DNA of 64,000 nt, from contig NZ_JAINUY010000004.1 in NCBI RefSeq assembly GCF_020026915.1, positions 186,001 to 250,000 on the forward strand. The letters run 5' to 3'. Shown here in pieces: positions 54,601 through 60,663 of the stretch (position 1 is its first letter; every line of letters begins with the position of its first letter). The DNA comes from Flavobacterium potami (GTDB lineage Bacteria; Bacteroidota; Bacteroidia; Flavobacteriales; Flavobacteriaceae). Both the position numbers and the translations under genes were made by a program. The notes under the pieces are model-generated. The model did not search any database. It was given only the letters and a program-made list of their open reading frames with translations, and was not told the origin of the DNA.

Positions 54601-56311
54601 CCTGAGGGTTTATAATCCTTACCAATCCATAAAGTTCTTTTCCTACTGGACCACAACCCGACAATTCACCTACACCTGCTGATGCTGTCAAAGCCACAGA
54701 AGGACCTACTGTAACTATAGTTGCTGGTTCAGTACAGAAAGAACCATTTCCATTAATATTTTTTCTATATCTTACAATTACTCTATAGCTTCCTTCATTA
54801 GGAATATCGAATACAGTTGTACTAGGTGAAAAGTTAGCTCCATTATCAATACTGTATTCTATAAGATTGTACGTATTATTGTTGGTTACACTAAGTGAAA
54901 TTTTACCGATATTACCTAAGCAATCGCCATCAACCTTATTAATTTGGTAAATAGGTTTAGTAACGGCTGGAACGTTTACTGTCACATTATTAGCAGCACT
55001 ACAGCCGTTAGCATCTTCTACACGGATGATATAACTTCCAGGTTGCGTTACTACAATAATGTTCGTCGGATTTTCTGTAAAACCGGCACCATTCGTATTT
55101 ACAAAATATTTATAAGGAGCTGTTCCCCCATTTCTTGTAATTGTTATTTGACCAGAACTACATACGCCTAATGCAGTAGTTAGACTTGCACCAGAAGTTA
55201 TTGGATTTGGTGCTCCTGCGATCGTGATAGTGTTTTTTTCTGGATCACAAGTAGAACCTTTTATAGAAGTTAATACCGTGTATGTTCCTGAAGATAGTCC
55301 ATTAAAAGATGTTATTGGATCTAGTGTTGGACCAACTCTATTTAAATAAGATCCACCTGTATTAGTTCCATTGTATATAGTGTAAGTATACTCCTGATTT
55401 ATATCATTTGTAATTACTTGTACACTTCCTGTTGCTCCACTACATTTTGGAGAAGCAATAGAGGTCGTTACTGCGAAAGTAACATTTTTTATTTCAAGGT
55501 TTATAACTTTAAATTCGCATGAACCAACTACTCCTTTTATTCTTATAAAAGCAGTGTAATTACCAGGAGTACTTGTTGTAAAAATGTTACTATCTTGCCA
55601 TGCTCCCGAAGTCCCTGTTCTTGTAAAACTATATTCGTAACCAGCTCCAAACCCACCTACAGAAATTCTACCATTAACCTGGCAATTTCCGGCACTATTT
55701 CTAATAATATCACTTTTTGTAGTAGCCGTTGGTATTAATGTATTCTGATAAACATTAAAGTAAAAAATATACGGATTTCCTGCTGCATCCACTATTCTAA
55801 CACGAAATTGTCCTGCTGAATTTGCCAAATAATCTTTTCCTGTACCCACTTGATTCCAACAAGTAGATGCTGCGCCTTCATTTGCACAATCACTATTCGA
55901 AACAGTGACACAAGTTCCACCTGAAATAAATCTTTCCCAGATTATAGATTGTGCATCTGTTATTTGCGTATTAATAAGACGAGAATCATTTCCGCCGCAC
56001 AAAAACAACTTTGGAAGTAATTTACCATCATTTGGACATTGCGTTACTTGTCCAGCATAAGGTAGCTGTGCATACGGAATTACTGGATTGGTTAAAGCTG
56101 CAACTTTAGCATCTTTATCTTTCGATTCTCCAGCATTTAAACTAAATGGATTTTCAAGCTGATTACTTGCATCTAAGAATAAATTCCCATTTGAACTTGG
56201 AGTAAGTTTTGAATTAAATGCAATTCCATTTTGCGCTTGGGACACAAAATTGAATAGCAAAGCTAAAGCAAAAATCAGCGTTCTTAATGTAGTAGGTTTT
56301 TTCATAATCAT
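39626..56311 (-). CDS. sprB: SprB, giant repetitive gliding adhesin
   Basis: 5561 residues in one uninterrupted frame, roughly 570 kDa; the F. johnsoniae SprB is 6497. A signal peptide (LRTLIFALALLFNFVSQAQ) is followed by tens of SprB-type modules of about 80-100 residues, each opening near a cysteine and closing with a GxYxVxVxDxxGC pattern (for example GSYIIRVEDANGCSAANN). One non-repetitive domain lies at residues about 704-912. The last 85 residues are a type B T9SS signal. The protein is exported by T9SS and, by analogy, carried along the surface by the gliding motor so that cells move over solids. It is fifth of the leftward operon, 115 bases after sprD, with SprF behind it. The start could be either of two ATGs two codons apart. 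Confidence 0.95.
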   Translation of the reverse strand: MIMKKPTTLRTLIFALALLFNFVSQAQNGIAFNSKLTPSSNGNLFLDASNQLENPFSLNAGESKDKDAKVAALTNPVIPYAQLPYAGQVTQCPNDGKLLPKLFLCGGNDSRLINTQITDAQSIIWERFISGGTCVTVSNSDCANEGAASTCWNQVGTGKDYLANSAGQFRVRIVDAAGNPYIFYFNVYQNTLIPTATTKSDIIRNSAGNCQVNGRISVGGFGAGYEYSFTRTGTSGAWQDSNIFTTSTPGNYTAFIRIKGVVGSCEFKVINLEIKNVTFAVTTSIASPKCSGATGSVQVITNDINQEYTYTIYNGTNTGGSYLNRVGPTLDPITSFNGLSSGTYTVLTSIKGSTCDPEKNTITIAGAPNPITSGASLTTALGVCSSGQITITRNGGTAPYKYFVNTNGAGFTENPTNIIVVTQPGSYIIRVEDANGCSAANNVTVNVPAVTKPIYQINKVDGDCLGNIGKISLSVTNNNTYNLIEYSIDNGANFSPSTTVFDIPNEGSYRVIVRYRKNINGNGSFCTEPATIVTVGPSVALTASAGVGELSGCGPVGKELYGLVRIINPQGGTPFPEPFPYKYSFDGKKTWTDKNSEYMNYGQSHTVYIKDAAGCEYAMGGITIDKKPDPPTIKVLDPVFNCDGSATTTVTVTNSGSGDPKYAYDYYMDGVLNTSIPTNVFRNVTQGDHTVTVKYNVLKVSTYSNLLQEDFGKGGFTTTPGINPAYCYEDEAFTHLLPGYACNRDEWINDGEYAVASKIRTRFNNSWIVAKDHTTPTDALGRFLVVNVGGTAGIGGILYSKPIKDVIENQDVIISLWAENLIVKTSTTHDDPKLTIQLVNNLNGVGGTETIVATTDTSNPWVVPKSEKWEYKELMLNPGAYKNLSFVIRSYSNQFNGNDVLIDDIWVRQIPKSCNTVADFPIYVDGSKAFSAGITGFKNIQCSGEQNGEITLSAKNFDPVKGFQYFVAGDPAGWRTYIPVPAASSGSITLTNLQAGTYNIQIRYDNSANSCTFPLAQEIKMPKELKVRAWVDQVLTCDFGATIKAEASDGTPGYEYELRESDGVTVVKPFQQSGEFLDIKKIGNYKVIARDLNSCQTAVLASVDVVAPVPAQIEFQTSNLCFNNSAEIIVKINGGVGKYTYTTQFNGGNESEESAPFDGPTFTYTATDPGSYTFKIKDSFGCFSNTITQIINEKLTVEVPVTRALSCDVAPDNRAIITGTISGGKGPFVVAIASGDTTGTLVQPTITGNTFTYSTTVAGDYTFRVTDSGSCSVTSVKATILPLNAIILTSENVNPKCNTSNDGTILLKPSGGSGDFKYSTDGITYNDKSYFTGLSAGVEYTYYVIDSNKCTQTLKVTLIAPDAINGTATITTPYTCDNPATITVGAVVTGGNGVYKYTLNRDGVALVTQDSKVFSGITTAGSYTVTITDSNSCTFTTTPALTIEALNGPKAMTINKSALTCPTNKSTFSITDVRDALGAPLAGPFTYSITAPASAVTSNTTGTFANLNPGVTYTFEVKDAKNCSFSKTDKIDALPVFSISSSVVSDVNCLGDSKGEVTFTVSGLGNNVDYTYQIDGTLPVQKGTSPNTGTSFTISAPNLNAGLHTIIVTNDVTKCSQSDDETISAPTAVLALDPTGTVDVTCKAKGSATINAKGGWGTYSYEVTPTLPAGTPIKQSIKTFSNLSAGDYSFVVTDLKGCQVTGTFTIKPEVYPAANIDVTSDYCAGGAGATLIATPTNAPQPNPNYEYRIDEGNYQASGTFPGLNPGKHIITVRDILTGCTTDLAEETIAVPLSAKLDPLVKDLDCDATNPNAIIKVVISNGYPDYTYRVSTNGGGFSGTPIAVGAGLNTFNYTTTTGSAAATYQFEIFDNKGCRTTVTQNINARVSPTADTTPNNPTCYNGTDGSIEVTPSLGLAPYTYEVSTISGTTGFSSMTSNKLTGVGAGTYWFRVTDAKKCQVVVSRALTNPAQLTAHADVTTPLKCGANNATQAATITVTIDNPGTPYTGANKYRYSYNGATPVTSNTYTTTTTGTVTVDVYDANNCPFRVLISPDVKALVPPTNMTFDAPAAITCASGRDKTDLTVRVDDGVAPFRFEITNTDAAVAPTAPIATGVTAQDHTFADLAPGTYYFKVTDANDCATTGNFKIDNVLPVTVNGSVTSNVNCKGAADGKLSFTVSGNSGTFTYVLRNAANAIIPISQSTQTGNVIDYTGLAAGIYTITITNPTTQCTATKALEVKEAAVQFAFSAPTITPITCSPNNGKVVINTVGGWGNNRYTLTLPDNTVVGPQASATFSNLTQSGTYGISVTDLNGNGCTITTTFNVAAAIQPDASIDLTLSDLCYDAVGKATIVVTPAVVSPTYMYNINDGMYQASGTFNNLNPGSYVVKVKDMSTGCILTLPAQAIETELKFEAKLETLATCNGQDVEIKGTISGGKTPYTYTVTINGTLDPTVRSVTGTTFIYTDPTATTATGSTTYLFTLSDASTTHCSLTSTVVVAPKTNPDFSLTPNSTILCNGDSTGSITVTIDQTKGASPYTINVTKDNSTLIPATANVNYGTQTTGLPAGNYIVRVTDAKGCYLDKSTIIREPAKIEFMTPTVPLTCDGTGLTYGSISVKDFTGGSSDTAPLGPFTYTLTNNVGEPTQVAPHSISDVRGDYTFNILNFGIYELTVSDKNGCSVTKTITMSSPPTDLIIDVTSGAASCTDASVIVSVNPAFTGGPYHFALYPIVPGVGAPIPHSYPLNPTAYQDADSSDSTNPLYLQSTFTGLNPGVVYSFIVYDETTRCYYFKQAESPTKTASVLTSTIKAANVTCQGAGNGNVSFTIANTQPTTTQVKYEIFNSQTNKLVMPLVGGTVTLPTMSVNNVGPLVPGTYYILFTEQDGLGATVCLNSSKTFTITQSVVPLTLTTTSKNDNCGPLKGIVEAFGQGGTTSIPDPTPTDPNHTISVPYLYQIFADTGAVGVIDGTDHSNDPIVEPSFPATFDLNGQTKNTFNLDDGNYIVYVKDANGCIQYSFINVGLDTVPVITAVTNDICVTEGSFVIDVNLTTTGVGQHYYILDGGAPIPLPSTSFSITNLSSGAHSVEVKDVNGCGNKVDLDLISTPLELKASFSKNPICENNDGEITAEVTGGFTPNNFQYTLVKNSAPAIPNVTQINDPKFVGLTAGNYTITVRDLNTTCTRSVDVDMILPTPINFVVTDIVTTPVDCTAGQVGATDNGTLTVNLNPANDNPDYTYVLTPVLPAGLAKTQLNNNVFTGLSAGDYTIKVISGRGCELELPANVPAPAAVVASADATPFSCAVDPTITTVVVTGLGGTGTYTFSKDGTNYFTSNSTPPDNKYTFEIEDNLAIQNPTYWVKDSNGCLDTSTLTTPLAPLPKLISATATRSTVAGSQIDCVNGRELIQIDVVGGSSTPIDLKYEVSIDGNAYTILAASSGSRTYNYDATSAGSTYQFRITDNATGCEILSNIYDVPLFDAINVTATTVADVQCKSATNGNIEIFVSGYTGPYTYALYDGVTPVVGIGASGSHDTSTSNPFTIPFGLGAGTNYTVRIVETAYPRCTTTSTVAIINEPTIALSLDPLDVTPLGCTTDGAVKITTQGGWGNNVFTLSPPSGAAITNTTGNFAGLRLDGLYGVSVRDANGCTITDSFNLVIPTPPTAVIASTSDYCYDSTDLATLVVTASGGAGGYEYSIDKKQSWTTNNTFTNLTPGIYDIIVKDAYGCEVTVSSNEIKPQLFATAQNDKNIFCTGTVDGTIKITAQGGYGSYTYTVNKDNAGAYAPIAFPAGLDTAYYTVPALTGAGSYEIVVYDLRNCSYTVVNKVVMVDPTPVDLLTSDIAITPVDCNAPQGTNNNGTITVNLRPVNNNPIYTYTLTPTLPAGAAITQVNNNLFTGLTPGQYNVSVTSERNCEANVNVAIADPVVVTASATATAFSCAVDPTKTTAVVTAGGGTGTYSFSRDGINYFASNSVPADNRYTFELSDTGATQNPTFYVKDSNSCVQTTQLATVLDPLPKFISVVGTFGPDIDCVNNKQEINVVITGGSNSPNAFTYNVYQDGALIAGPTTVTGNTFTYDAVTVGSTYEFEVLDNNTGCSIKSAAYEVPVFNIAKVNAVASANVDCNGNHTGAIEINVIDYNGPYNYAVYDGANPVALTSGAGDSATANPFVIPFGFAEGKNYRVVVTETAYPSCTITSNDVEITEPPVLSLAGFNPTIKNQNCINKTAVITIDPTTIVGGSGDFKYAVVPTTTPPTIPAIGDYKAFTTIEIATAKIAPAFDSYDVYVKDANECFAFVTVNIAQDPMPAITSVVPTHCPSATGYEITVTANGFTSNLEYSLDKNTWQLNNNVLVVTSPGDYKVYVRDENLCIVEAPVTILTPLQLRYDLTTSPICNGNQGVVTLLPSGGTVTPSYEFSQNGNPFVTSPVFSNLVPGNYQFTVRDTGTGCTKTIDVTIDIPNTAIDFTLESAPVICSGGSTGTITVKMAASTATVNNNPVYTYSINPAPLGMVLVGNVFTNLPQGSYTVTVTSGKGCPVDKTIVVTEPPVITVSDVVVADYGCTAGNKENNATITVNTPTGGSGNYSVYEFFRNGNPVAVQRGDNPVFTESDLLGGNYVINVYDDKGCVGTTTARINPFIAIDFANPAVTVTKAITCINKEDIQVNVTFTGGPAVPLQYTIVAATTNAIAYPSITNANGQFIDLTVGTYTISVTNPVTGCVLKTIHYVDEPNTFDIVAQNIKNVSCFGTATGNVDLTFVDNKVDPTDDAGIFDYTITGPVNLSGRSLGTVVNIPNLTVGIYHVTATLVGTPTCQVETDFTIDQPVSTLQIAEIHTPITCDPGNDGTISASAQGGWTNGDYLYELVGPVNVAYSTQSYFENLTAGDYTINVKDVNGCIATTTVTLKNPDPIMFTAHATVADLSCNGDATGEITVDPPTGGQESNYYYILNYLSSDPLISTDAQSSPVFSGLPAGRYSVTVIDEINCSSQPSAEIEITEPSKVKASLTLATRVTCKVDATVTLSAEGGNGPYDYSLDQTFNTIAGSFGTSITFSVGLGDHQYYVRDSNGCIGIISNNINIAPITPLSLEIDLSGAEVYCKGSSTAVIDAVAGGGLGNYSYTLLDASGNQLRPAQPEGYFDLLPTGVYIVRVDSDDCQYDSETITIDEPNEALLAIPTVTDATCFGANDGKIAIAATGGTGVIKYAISPNLGQFDDKFVFDRLSPGKYTIIVQDENSCFVIIEREIQEPNVLEGKIVGPIIQEICDGDNDGAFTIEVSGGRLPYSISLDNENGTYVALNNGTRHDFTNIKGGTHNVYIKDASCTTMVEVNMDKAVILNPTAEVTYDCVNNAQANMVVVTIDASNTNPADVDYSLDNSGVFQPSNIFTNVAPGTHFIIARHTNDCKKQTATFTIDAVAEVGLVDVTDASKDINVLQVKAFGGIAPYEYSFNGEAFSSSNTYRIYKTGDYPVTVRDKNGCEATIIVHGIFYDFCMPNYFTPNGSGSNTTIGPDCGALAYKELTFDIYDRYGRVVAKYHVGQKWDGKYNGNELPTGDYWYVLKLNDPKDPREFVGHFTLYR
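39629..39892 (-). other. Type B T9SS C-terminal signal of SprB
   Basis: Residues about 5473-5561: FCMPNYFTPNGSGSNTTIGP, then ELTFDIYDRYGRVVAKYHVG, WDGKYNGNELPTGDYWYVLK and the terminal FVGHFTLYR. These are the classic blocks of the gliding-motility-associated C-terminal domain. The usual NGDGxND acidic loop is replaced by NGSGSNT. Confidence 0.85.
43693..46757 (-). repeat. Higher-order duplication within sprB
   Basis: Two blocks of about 1.16 kb (45591-46757 and 43693-44851) encode the same order of modules: a TTPVDC or ITPVDC opening, an LTPxLPAG segment, then AFSCAVDPT or PFSCAVDPT, GGTGTYxFSxDGxNYFxSNS, VKDSN, DCVN, and a closing TETAYP or VETAYP block. Outside these blocks a GGWG module followed by an SDYC/SDLC module also recurs (near 51340, 49500 and 45525). 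Confidence 0.8.
53574..54199 (-). other. Non-repetitive jelly-roll-like domain inside SprB
   Basis: Residues about 704-912, from NLLQEDFGKGGFTTTPGINP to VLIDDIWVRQIPKSCNT. The sequence reads like a MAM or carbohydrate-binding jelly roll (EWINDGEYAVASKIRT, VIISLWAENLIVKTST, SFVIRSYSNQFNGNDVLIDD) and breaks the otherwise regular SprB array. A ligand-binding role is my inference. Confidence 0.6.
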
Positions 56312-56385
56312 TTTTTGTTACTTCTTCTTAATGCTAAGGGGCATTAGCTAATAAGATTATTTATTTTAGATAACATTTATTTCAA

Positions 56386-56412
56386 AGTCTCTCTCACAAT
56401 TTAAGAGAGACT
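56386..56412. other. Hairpin in the sprD-sprB spacer
   Basis: A perfect 9-bp stem, AGTCTCTCT and AGAGAGACT, with a 9-base loop lies between the sprD stop and the sprB start. On the minus strand only TTTGAAA follows, so it is at best a weak terminator; mRNA processing or protection is equally possible. Confidence 0.6.
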
Positions 56413-56426
56413 ATTATTTTTCTTTA

Positions 56427-59400
56427 TTAATTCTCCACTTTTACAATGGCCATTCTTCCATTATATGATTTGTTTCCTTTTGCCTCCAATGCTTTTGTAG
56501 CCTCTTGCAAACCATCAAACTTCTCGTAATAGATATAATATTTACTTGTTGTTACATTGTAAAAGAAATTAATATCAGTACGTCCTGCAGCAACTGCTTT
56601 TTTCAGGAACTCATCTCGTTTTTCAACACTATTGTGAACCGCAAGAATTAAATAATAACCACTGTCAGAGTTTTTAATATTCTTAATAATCTGCATGTTT
56701 GACTGCTCTTCACCAAAATCAAAATCATTTGCTGTCAAAGGTGTATTACTTACTTTCGTTGTCTCTTTTATACGTTTAAGAGCTGCAACGTCCTGCGCAT
56801 ATCTTCCTTGATCATTCTCATAAGCAGCACGTTTAATTCTACGTTTACGCTCAATCTCAGTCTCCGTTTTGATACGCTCTAAATCTGCAATTAAAGCCGC
56901 ACCTTGTTGTTCCATTCTCAACTGAGCTGCTTTCAACTCATTTATTTTCTCCAAATAAGCCTTGTTTAAAGGATCATTTTTAGGGAATTTTTTAAGCCTT
57001 TCATTGTATAGATTAGTCAACTTCGCAATCTCATTTTTCATGCTTGCATTAGCATCAGCAATCTGTACTTTCAACGCTTCAATCTGACTGTTTTCTGCCG
57101 CTACACTCTTAAATGGTTTAGGCTCTCTGTAAATTCCTTTTTCGCTTAAGTCATTCTCCTCTTTTAAGTCATTCAAATCTTTTTGTTTATTAGCAACAGT
57201 CGCTGTGAATTGTGCTAATAACTCATTTTGCATTTTACTTGTATTCGCAATAGAATTAGTTAACTCCTCAATAGCTTTTGCAGTTGCATCTTTGTTTGCC
57301 GCCTCTGCAGCTAATCTTGCTCTTTCTGCTTCAGCATCCGCTTTTGCTTTTGCGTCTGCAGCTAATTTTTCCTGACGAGCCTGTTCTTCCAATCTTGCTT
57401 TTTCTTCAGCAGCTTGTTGCAATTTTATCGCTTCTGCATCTGCCTTTGCTTTTGCTTCAGCTGCCAGTCTAGATTTCTCTGCTTCCGCATCTGCTTTTGC
57501 TTTGGCATCAGCAGCCAATTTCGCCTGACGTGCTTCTTCTGCTAATCTTGCTTTTTCTTCAGCAGCTTGTTTTATTAGTAATGCCTCAGCGTCTGCTTTC
57601 GCTTTTGCATCTGCAGCTAATTTTATTTTCAGTGCGTCTGCATCTGCTTTTGCTTTTGCATCTGCAGCTAATTTCGCTTGACGTGCTTCTTCTGCCAATC
57701 TTCCTTTCTCTTCAGCATCAGCTTTTGCTTTTGCATCGGCAGCCAATTTCGCTTGACGAGCCTCTTCTGCTAATCTTGCTTTTTCGTCAGCAGCTTGTTT
57801 TGCTTTTAATGCTTCAGCATCTGCCTTCGCTTTTGTATCAGCTGCTAATTTTGCCTGACGTGCATTTTCTTCTTCTTGTAATCTCTTCGTTTCAGCATCT
57901 GCTTTTGCCTTAGCTGTAGCTTCAGCATCAGCTTTTACTTTTGCATCTGCTAATAATTTTGCTTGTAAAGCAACCATATCTGCTTTTGCTTTAGCATCTG
58001 CTGCCAGCTTAGCTTCTAGTGCTTCAGCGTCTGCTTTAGCTTTCGCATCGGCAGCTAATTTAGCTTGGCGAGCTTCTTCTTCAACTCTTGCTTTTTCATC
58101 TGCCGCTTGTTTTGCTTTCAATGCTTCGGCATCTGCTTTCGCTTTTGCATCAGCCGCTAATTTAGCCTGACGAGCATCTTCAGCTTCTTGTAATTTTTTC
58201 GCTTCAGCTTCAGCTTTTGCTTTTGCAGTAGCTTCAGCATCGGCTTTAACCCTTGCATCAGCGATTAGTTTAGCTTGTAAAGCTTCCATATCTGCTTTTG
58301 CTTTGGCGTCCGCTGCTAACCTTGCTTTTTCTGCTTCGGCATCTGCTTTCGCTTTTGTTTCAGCTGCTAGTCTTGCTTTTTCTGCTTCGGCATCTGCTTT
58401 CGCTTTTGCATCAGCAGCTAATTTTGCTTTTGCTGCAGCTTCAGCATCTGCTTTTGCTTTAGCATCTGCCACAAGTTTTGCCTGAAGTGCTTCTGCATCT
58501 AATTGTTTTTGACGAGCTTCTTCAGCTTGTCTTATTTTTAATGCCTCTGCATCCGCTTTTGCTTTTGCTTCTGCAGCAATAAGAGCTTGTCTTGCTTCTT
58601 CATCTGCTTTAGCTTTCGCTTCGGCAGCTAATTTTTCTTTTTGAGCAGCATCCTCAGCAGCTTTTGCTTTTGCATCTGCAGCAGCTTTTGCTTTGTTTGC
58701 AGCATCAATAGACGCTTTTGTTTTTGCTTCTGCAGCAGCTTTTGCTTTTGCTTCTGCAGCTAATCTTGCCTGTAATGCATCCGAATCTGCTTTTGCTTTG
58801 GCATCAGCAGCTAAAATAGACTGCATATCTGCCGCTTCTGCTTTTGCTTTGGCATCTGCTTTACGTTTTGCTTCTGCCGCATCTGCCTTCGCTTTATTAT
58901 CTGCAATTAATTTTATTCTAGCAGCTTCTGCATCGGCTTTTGCTTTTTCCGCTGCCGCCAATCTTGCTTGTCTTGCAGCTTCAGCATCTGCTTTTACTTT
59001 TTCTGCAGCTGCTAATCTCGCTTTTGCTGCAGCTTCTGCATCTGCTTTTGCTTTATCAGCAGCTAATTGCGCCGCTGTTTTTTGTGGTGCAGGTGCTGGT
59101 TTTGCTACTTCAGCTTTTGCTTTTGCTGCAGCTTCGGCATCGGCTTTCGCTTTTGCATCTGCTGCTAATTTCAATTTCATTGCTTCAGCATCAGCTTTTG
59201 ATTTATCAGCAGCTAGTTGCACTTGTGTTTTTGGTGCAGCAGCAGTTGGTTTATTTGCAGCAGCTTGTGCTCTTGCAGCCGCAGCGGCATCTACTCTAGC
59301 TTTGTTATCTGCAGCCAACTTAATTCTACGTTCTTCTGCATCTGCTCTGGCTTTATCAGCAGCCAATTGCGCTTGTGTTTTTTGTGTTGCAGCAACCGCT

Positions 59401-60662
59401 CTGTTTGCCGTTGCAGTTTGCGCTCTTGCTGCAGCCGCTGCATCTGCTTTGGCTTTAGCTTCGGCAGCTAGTTTTATTTTAACAGCTTCAGCATCGGCTT
59501 TAGCTTTATTATCGGCTTCTAATTTTGCTTTTGCTGCAGCTTCGGCATCTGCCTTAACTTTTTCTGAGGCAGCTAATCTAGCCTGTCTTGCTTCGGCATC
59601 TGCTTTTGCTTTTGCTTCAGCGGCTAATCTTTGTTTTTCAGCACCATCTTCTCTCGTCACCTTCGCGGCTGTTGATGGTTTTGCCATTACTGGTTTTGGT
59701 TTTGCCGGATCAATTAAAGATCCTTCATCTTCATCTGCGTAGTAGTAATTTCTGTTTTTGAATCTGTAGGCAATAGCAAATTCATGTGAACCGCCTAAAT
59801 TAGAGAAATTGCCCATTCCCCTTTCGTAATTGTATTCAATAGCAATACTTGGAGAAATATTAATCCCAAGTCCTGCTGAAACTCCGTATAAAGTATTATA
59901 TCCTGCTTGTGCCCAAATTCCTTGTTGCAATGTCAGCATACCAAGACCAGAAATAACTGTTTTGTCTTTTTTAATCTCTGTTCTAACAATACCTGAAAAT
60001 TTACTTCTGTCGAAAAAACCGTAGCTATCAATATATCCGGTGTACATGGCGTGCAATCGAATTGCTCTTTCCGGATCTTCTTTTACCATTCCAGAACCGA
60101 AATTGTATAAAACTAAATTGTTAATCGATAATCCGAAATCCAAGAAAGCTGTACCGTAGTTAATTCCAGGATTTACTGTTAGTAAAGTACTTGAAGGATA
60201 GTCTCCTGTTAGAATAGTTGAATCATCAGAAATGATTTTACCTTTGTTTAAACCACTTTGATAAGCACCTACGTTTAAACCAAAAGTCAAGTTACTATCC
60301 TGATCCAAAACAATATTATGGGCAAAATTGGCGATTCCTCCAAACACAGTCATCAAACCATAATTTTGTTGAAACAAACCAATCGCAAAGGCGTCATTTT
60401 CTCTAATACGCCCAGAATAATTGGCTAAATACGTTTGTGGAGCATCCTCAAATTGAACCCATTGTCTTTTGTTATAAAAACTTACATACGGATTTGCTTC
60501 ACGAACAAAACTGAATGTTGGGTTGATTAAATATCTATTAAATTTTAAAGAATTTCTAATGGGTAATGAAAACGAAACAACTCCATCCTCAGAAGCGTCT
60601 TGAGAATAGAGTACATTTGAAAAGCCGTAAAATAAAGTGATGAATAGTAGGATTTTCTTCAT
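56427..60662 (-). CDS. sprD: SprD, barrel-like domain with very long Ala/Lys/Glu helix and SPOR-like tail
   Basis: 1411 residues. After a signal peptide (LLFITLFYGFSNVLYSQ), residues about 30-315 resemble PorP/SprF outer-membrane barrels (RYLINPTFSFVREANPYVSF, FGLSINNLVLYNFG, GLGINISPSIAIEYNYERG). Residues about 340-1124 are almost only A, K, D, E, L, R and Q in a TolA-like pattern (KLAADAKAKADAEALKAKQA). Residues 1125-1310 are helical without the repeat. The last 90 (SGYYLILAVHNSVEKRDEFL to GRMAIVKVEN) look like a SPOR-type domain. In F. johnsoniae sprD is needed for spreading but not for SprB surface export. It starts 1 base after sprC. Confidence 0.88.
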   Translation of the reverse strand: MKKILLFITLFYGFSNVLYSQDASEDGVVSFSLPIRNSLKFNRYLINPTFSFVREANPYVSFYNKRQWVQFEDAPQTYLANYSGRIRENDAFAIGLFQQNYGLMTVFGGIANFAHNIVLDQDSNLTFGLNVGAYQSGLNKGKIISDDSTILTGDYPSSTLLTVNPGINYGTAFLDFGLSINNLVLYNFGSGMVKEDPERAIRLHAMYTGYIDSYGFFDRSKFSGIVRTEIKKDKTVISGLGMLTLQQGIWAQAGYNTLYGVSAGLGINISPSIAIEYNYERGMGNFSNLGGSHEFAIAYRFKNRNYYYADEDEGSLIDPAKPKPVMAKPSTAAKVTREDGAEKQRLAAEAKAKADAEARQARLAASEKVKADAEAAAKAKLEADNKAKADAEAVKIKLAAEAKAKADAAAAARAQTATANRAVAATQKTQAQLAADKARADAEERRIKLAADNKARVDAAAAARAQAAANKPTAAAPKTQVQLAADKSKADAEAMKLKLAADAKAKADAEAAAKAKAEVAKPAPAPQKTAAQLAADKAKADAEAAAKARLAAAEKVKADAEAARQARLAAAEKAKADAEAARIKLIADNKAKADAAEAKRKADAKAKAEAADMQSILAADAKAKADSDALQARLAAEAKAKAAAEAKTKASIDAANKAKAAADAKAKAAEDAAQKEKLAAEAKAKADEEARQALIAAEAKAKADAEALKIRQAEEARQKQLDAEALQAKLVADAKAKADAEAAAKAKLAADAKAKADAEAEKARLAAETKAKADAEAEKARLAADAKAKADMEALQAKLIADARVKADAEATAKAKAEAEAKKLQEAEDARQAKLAADAKAKADAEALKAKQAADEKARVEEEARQAKLAADAKAKADAEALEAKLAADAKAKADMVALQAKLLADAKVKADAEATAKAKADAETKRLQEEENARQAKLAADTKAKADAEALKAKQAADEKARLAEEARQAKLAADAKAKADAEEKGRLAEEARQAKLAADAKAKADADALKIKLAADAKAKADAEALLIKQAAEEKARLAEEARQAKLAADAKAKADAEAEKSRLAAEAKAKADAEAIKLQQAAEEKARLEEQARQEKLAADAKAKADAEAERARLAAEAANKDATAKAIEELTNSIANTSKMQNELLAQFTATVANKQKDLNDLKEENDLSEKGIYREPKPFKSVAAENSQIEALKVQIADANASMKNEIAKLTNLYNERLKKFPKNDPLNKAYLEKINELKAAQLRMEQQGAALIADLERIKTETEIERKRRIKRAAYENDQGRYAQDVAALKRIKETTKVSNTPLTANDFDFGEEQSNMQIIKNIKNSDSGYYLILAVHNSVEKRDEFLKKAVAAGRTDINFFYNVTTSKYYIYYEKFDGLQEATKALEAKGNKSYNGRMAIVKVEN
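57290..59650 (-). repeat. Tandem coding repeat of sprD
   Basis: About 2.36 kb of in-frame repetition encoding variants of LAADAKAKADAEA and LAEEARQAK. Unit length varies, with recurring 14-residue and longer composite units. On the plus strand the same DNA opens long antisense frames that are composition artefacts. Confidence 0.9.
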
Positions 60663-60663
60663 A

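Noticed and set aside
58693..59742. A 349-codon plus-strand frame antisense to sprD
   Set aside because: It encodes only Ala/Phe/Ser-rich sequence that mirrors the GCA/GCT/AAA-rich sprD repeat. Several similar frames exist around it, and all are shadows of biased composition.
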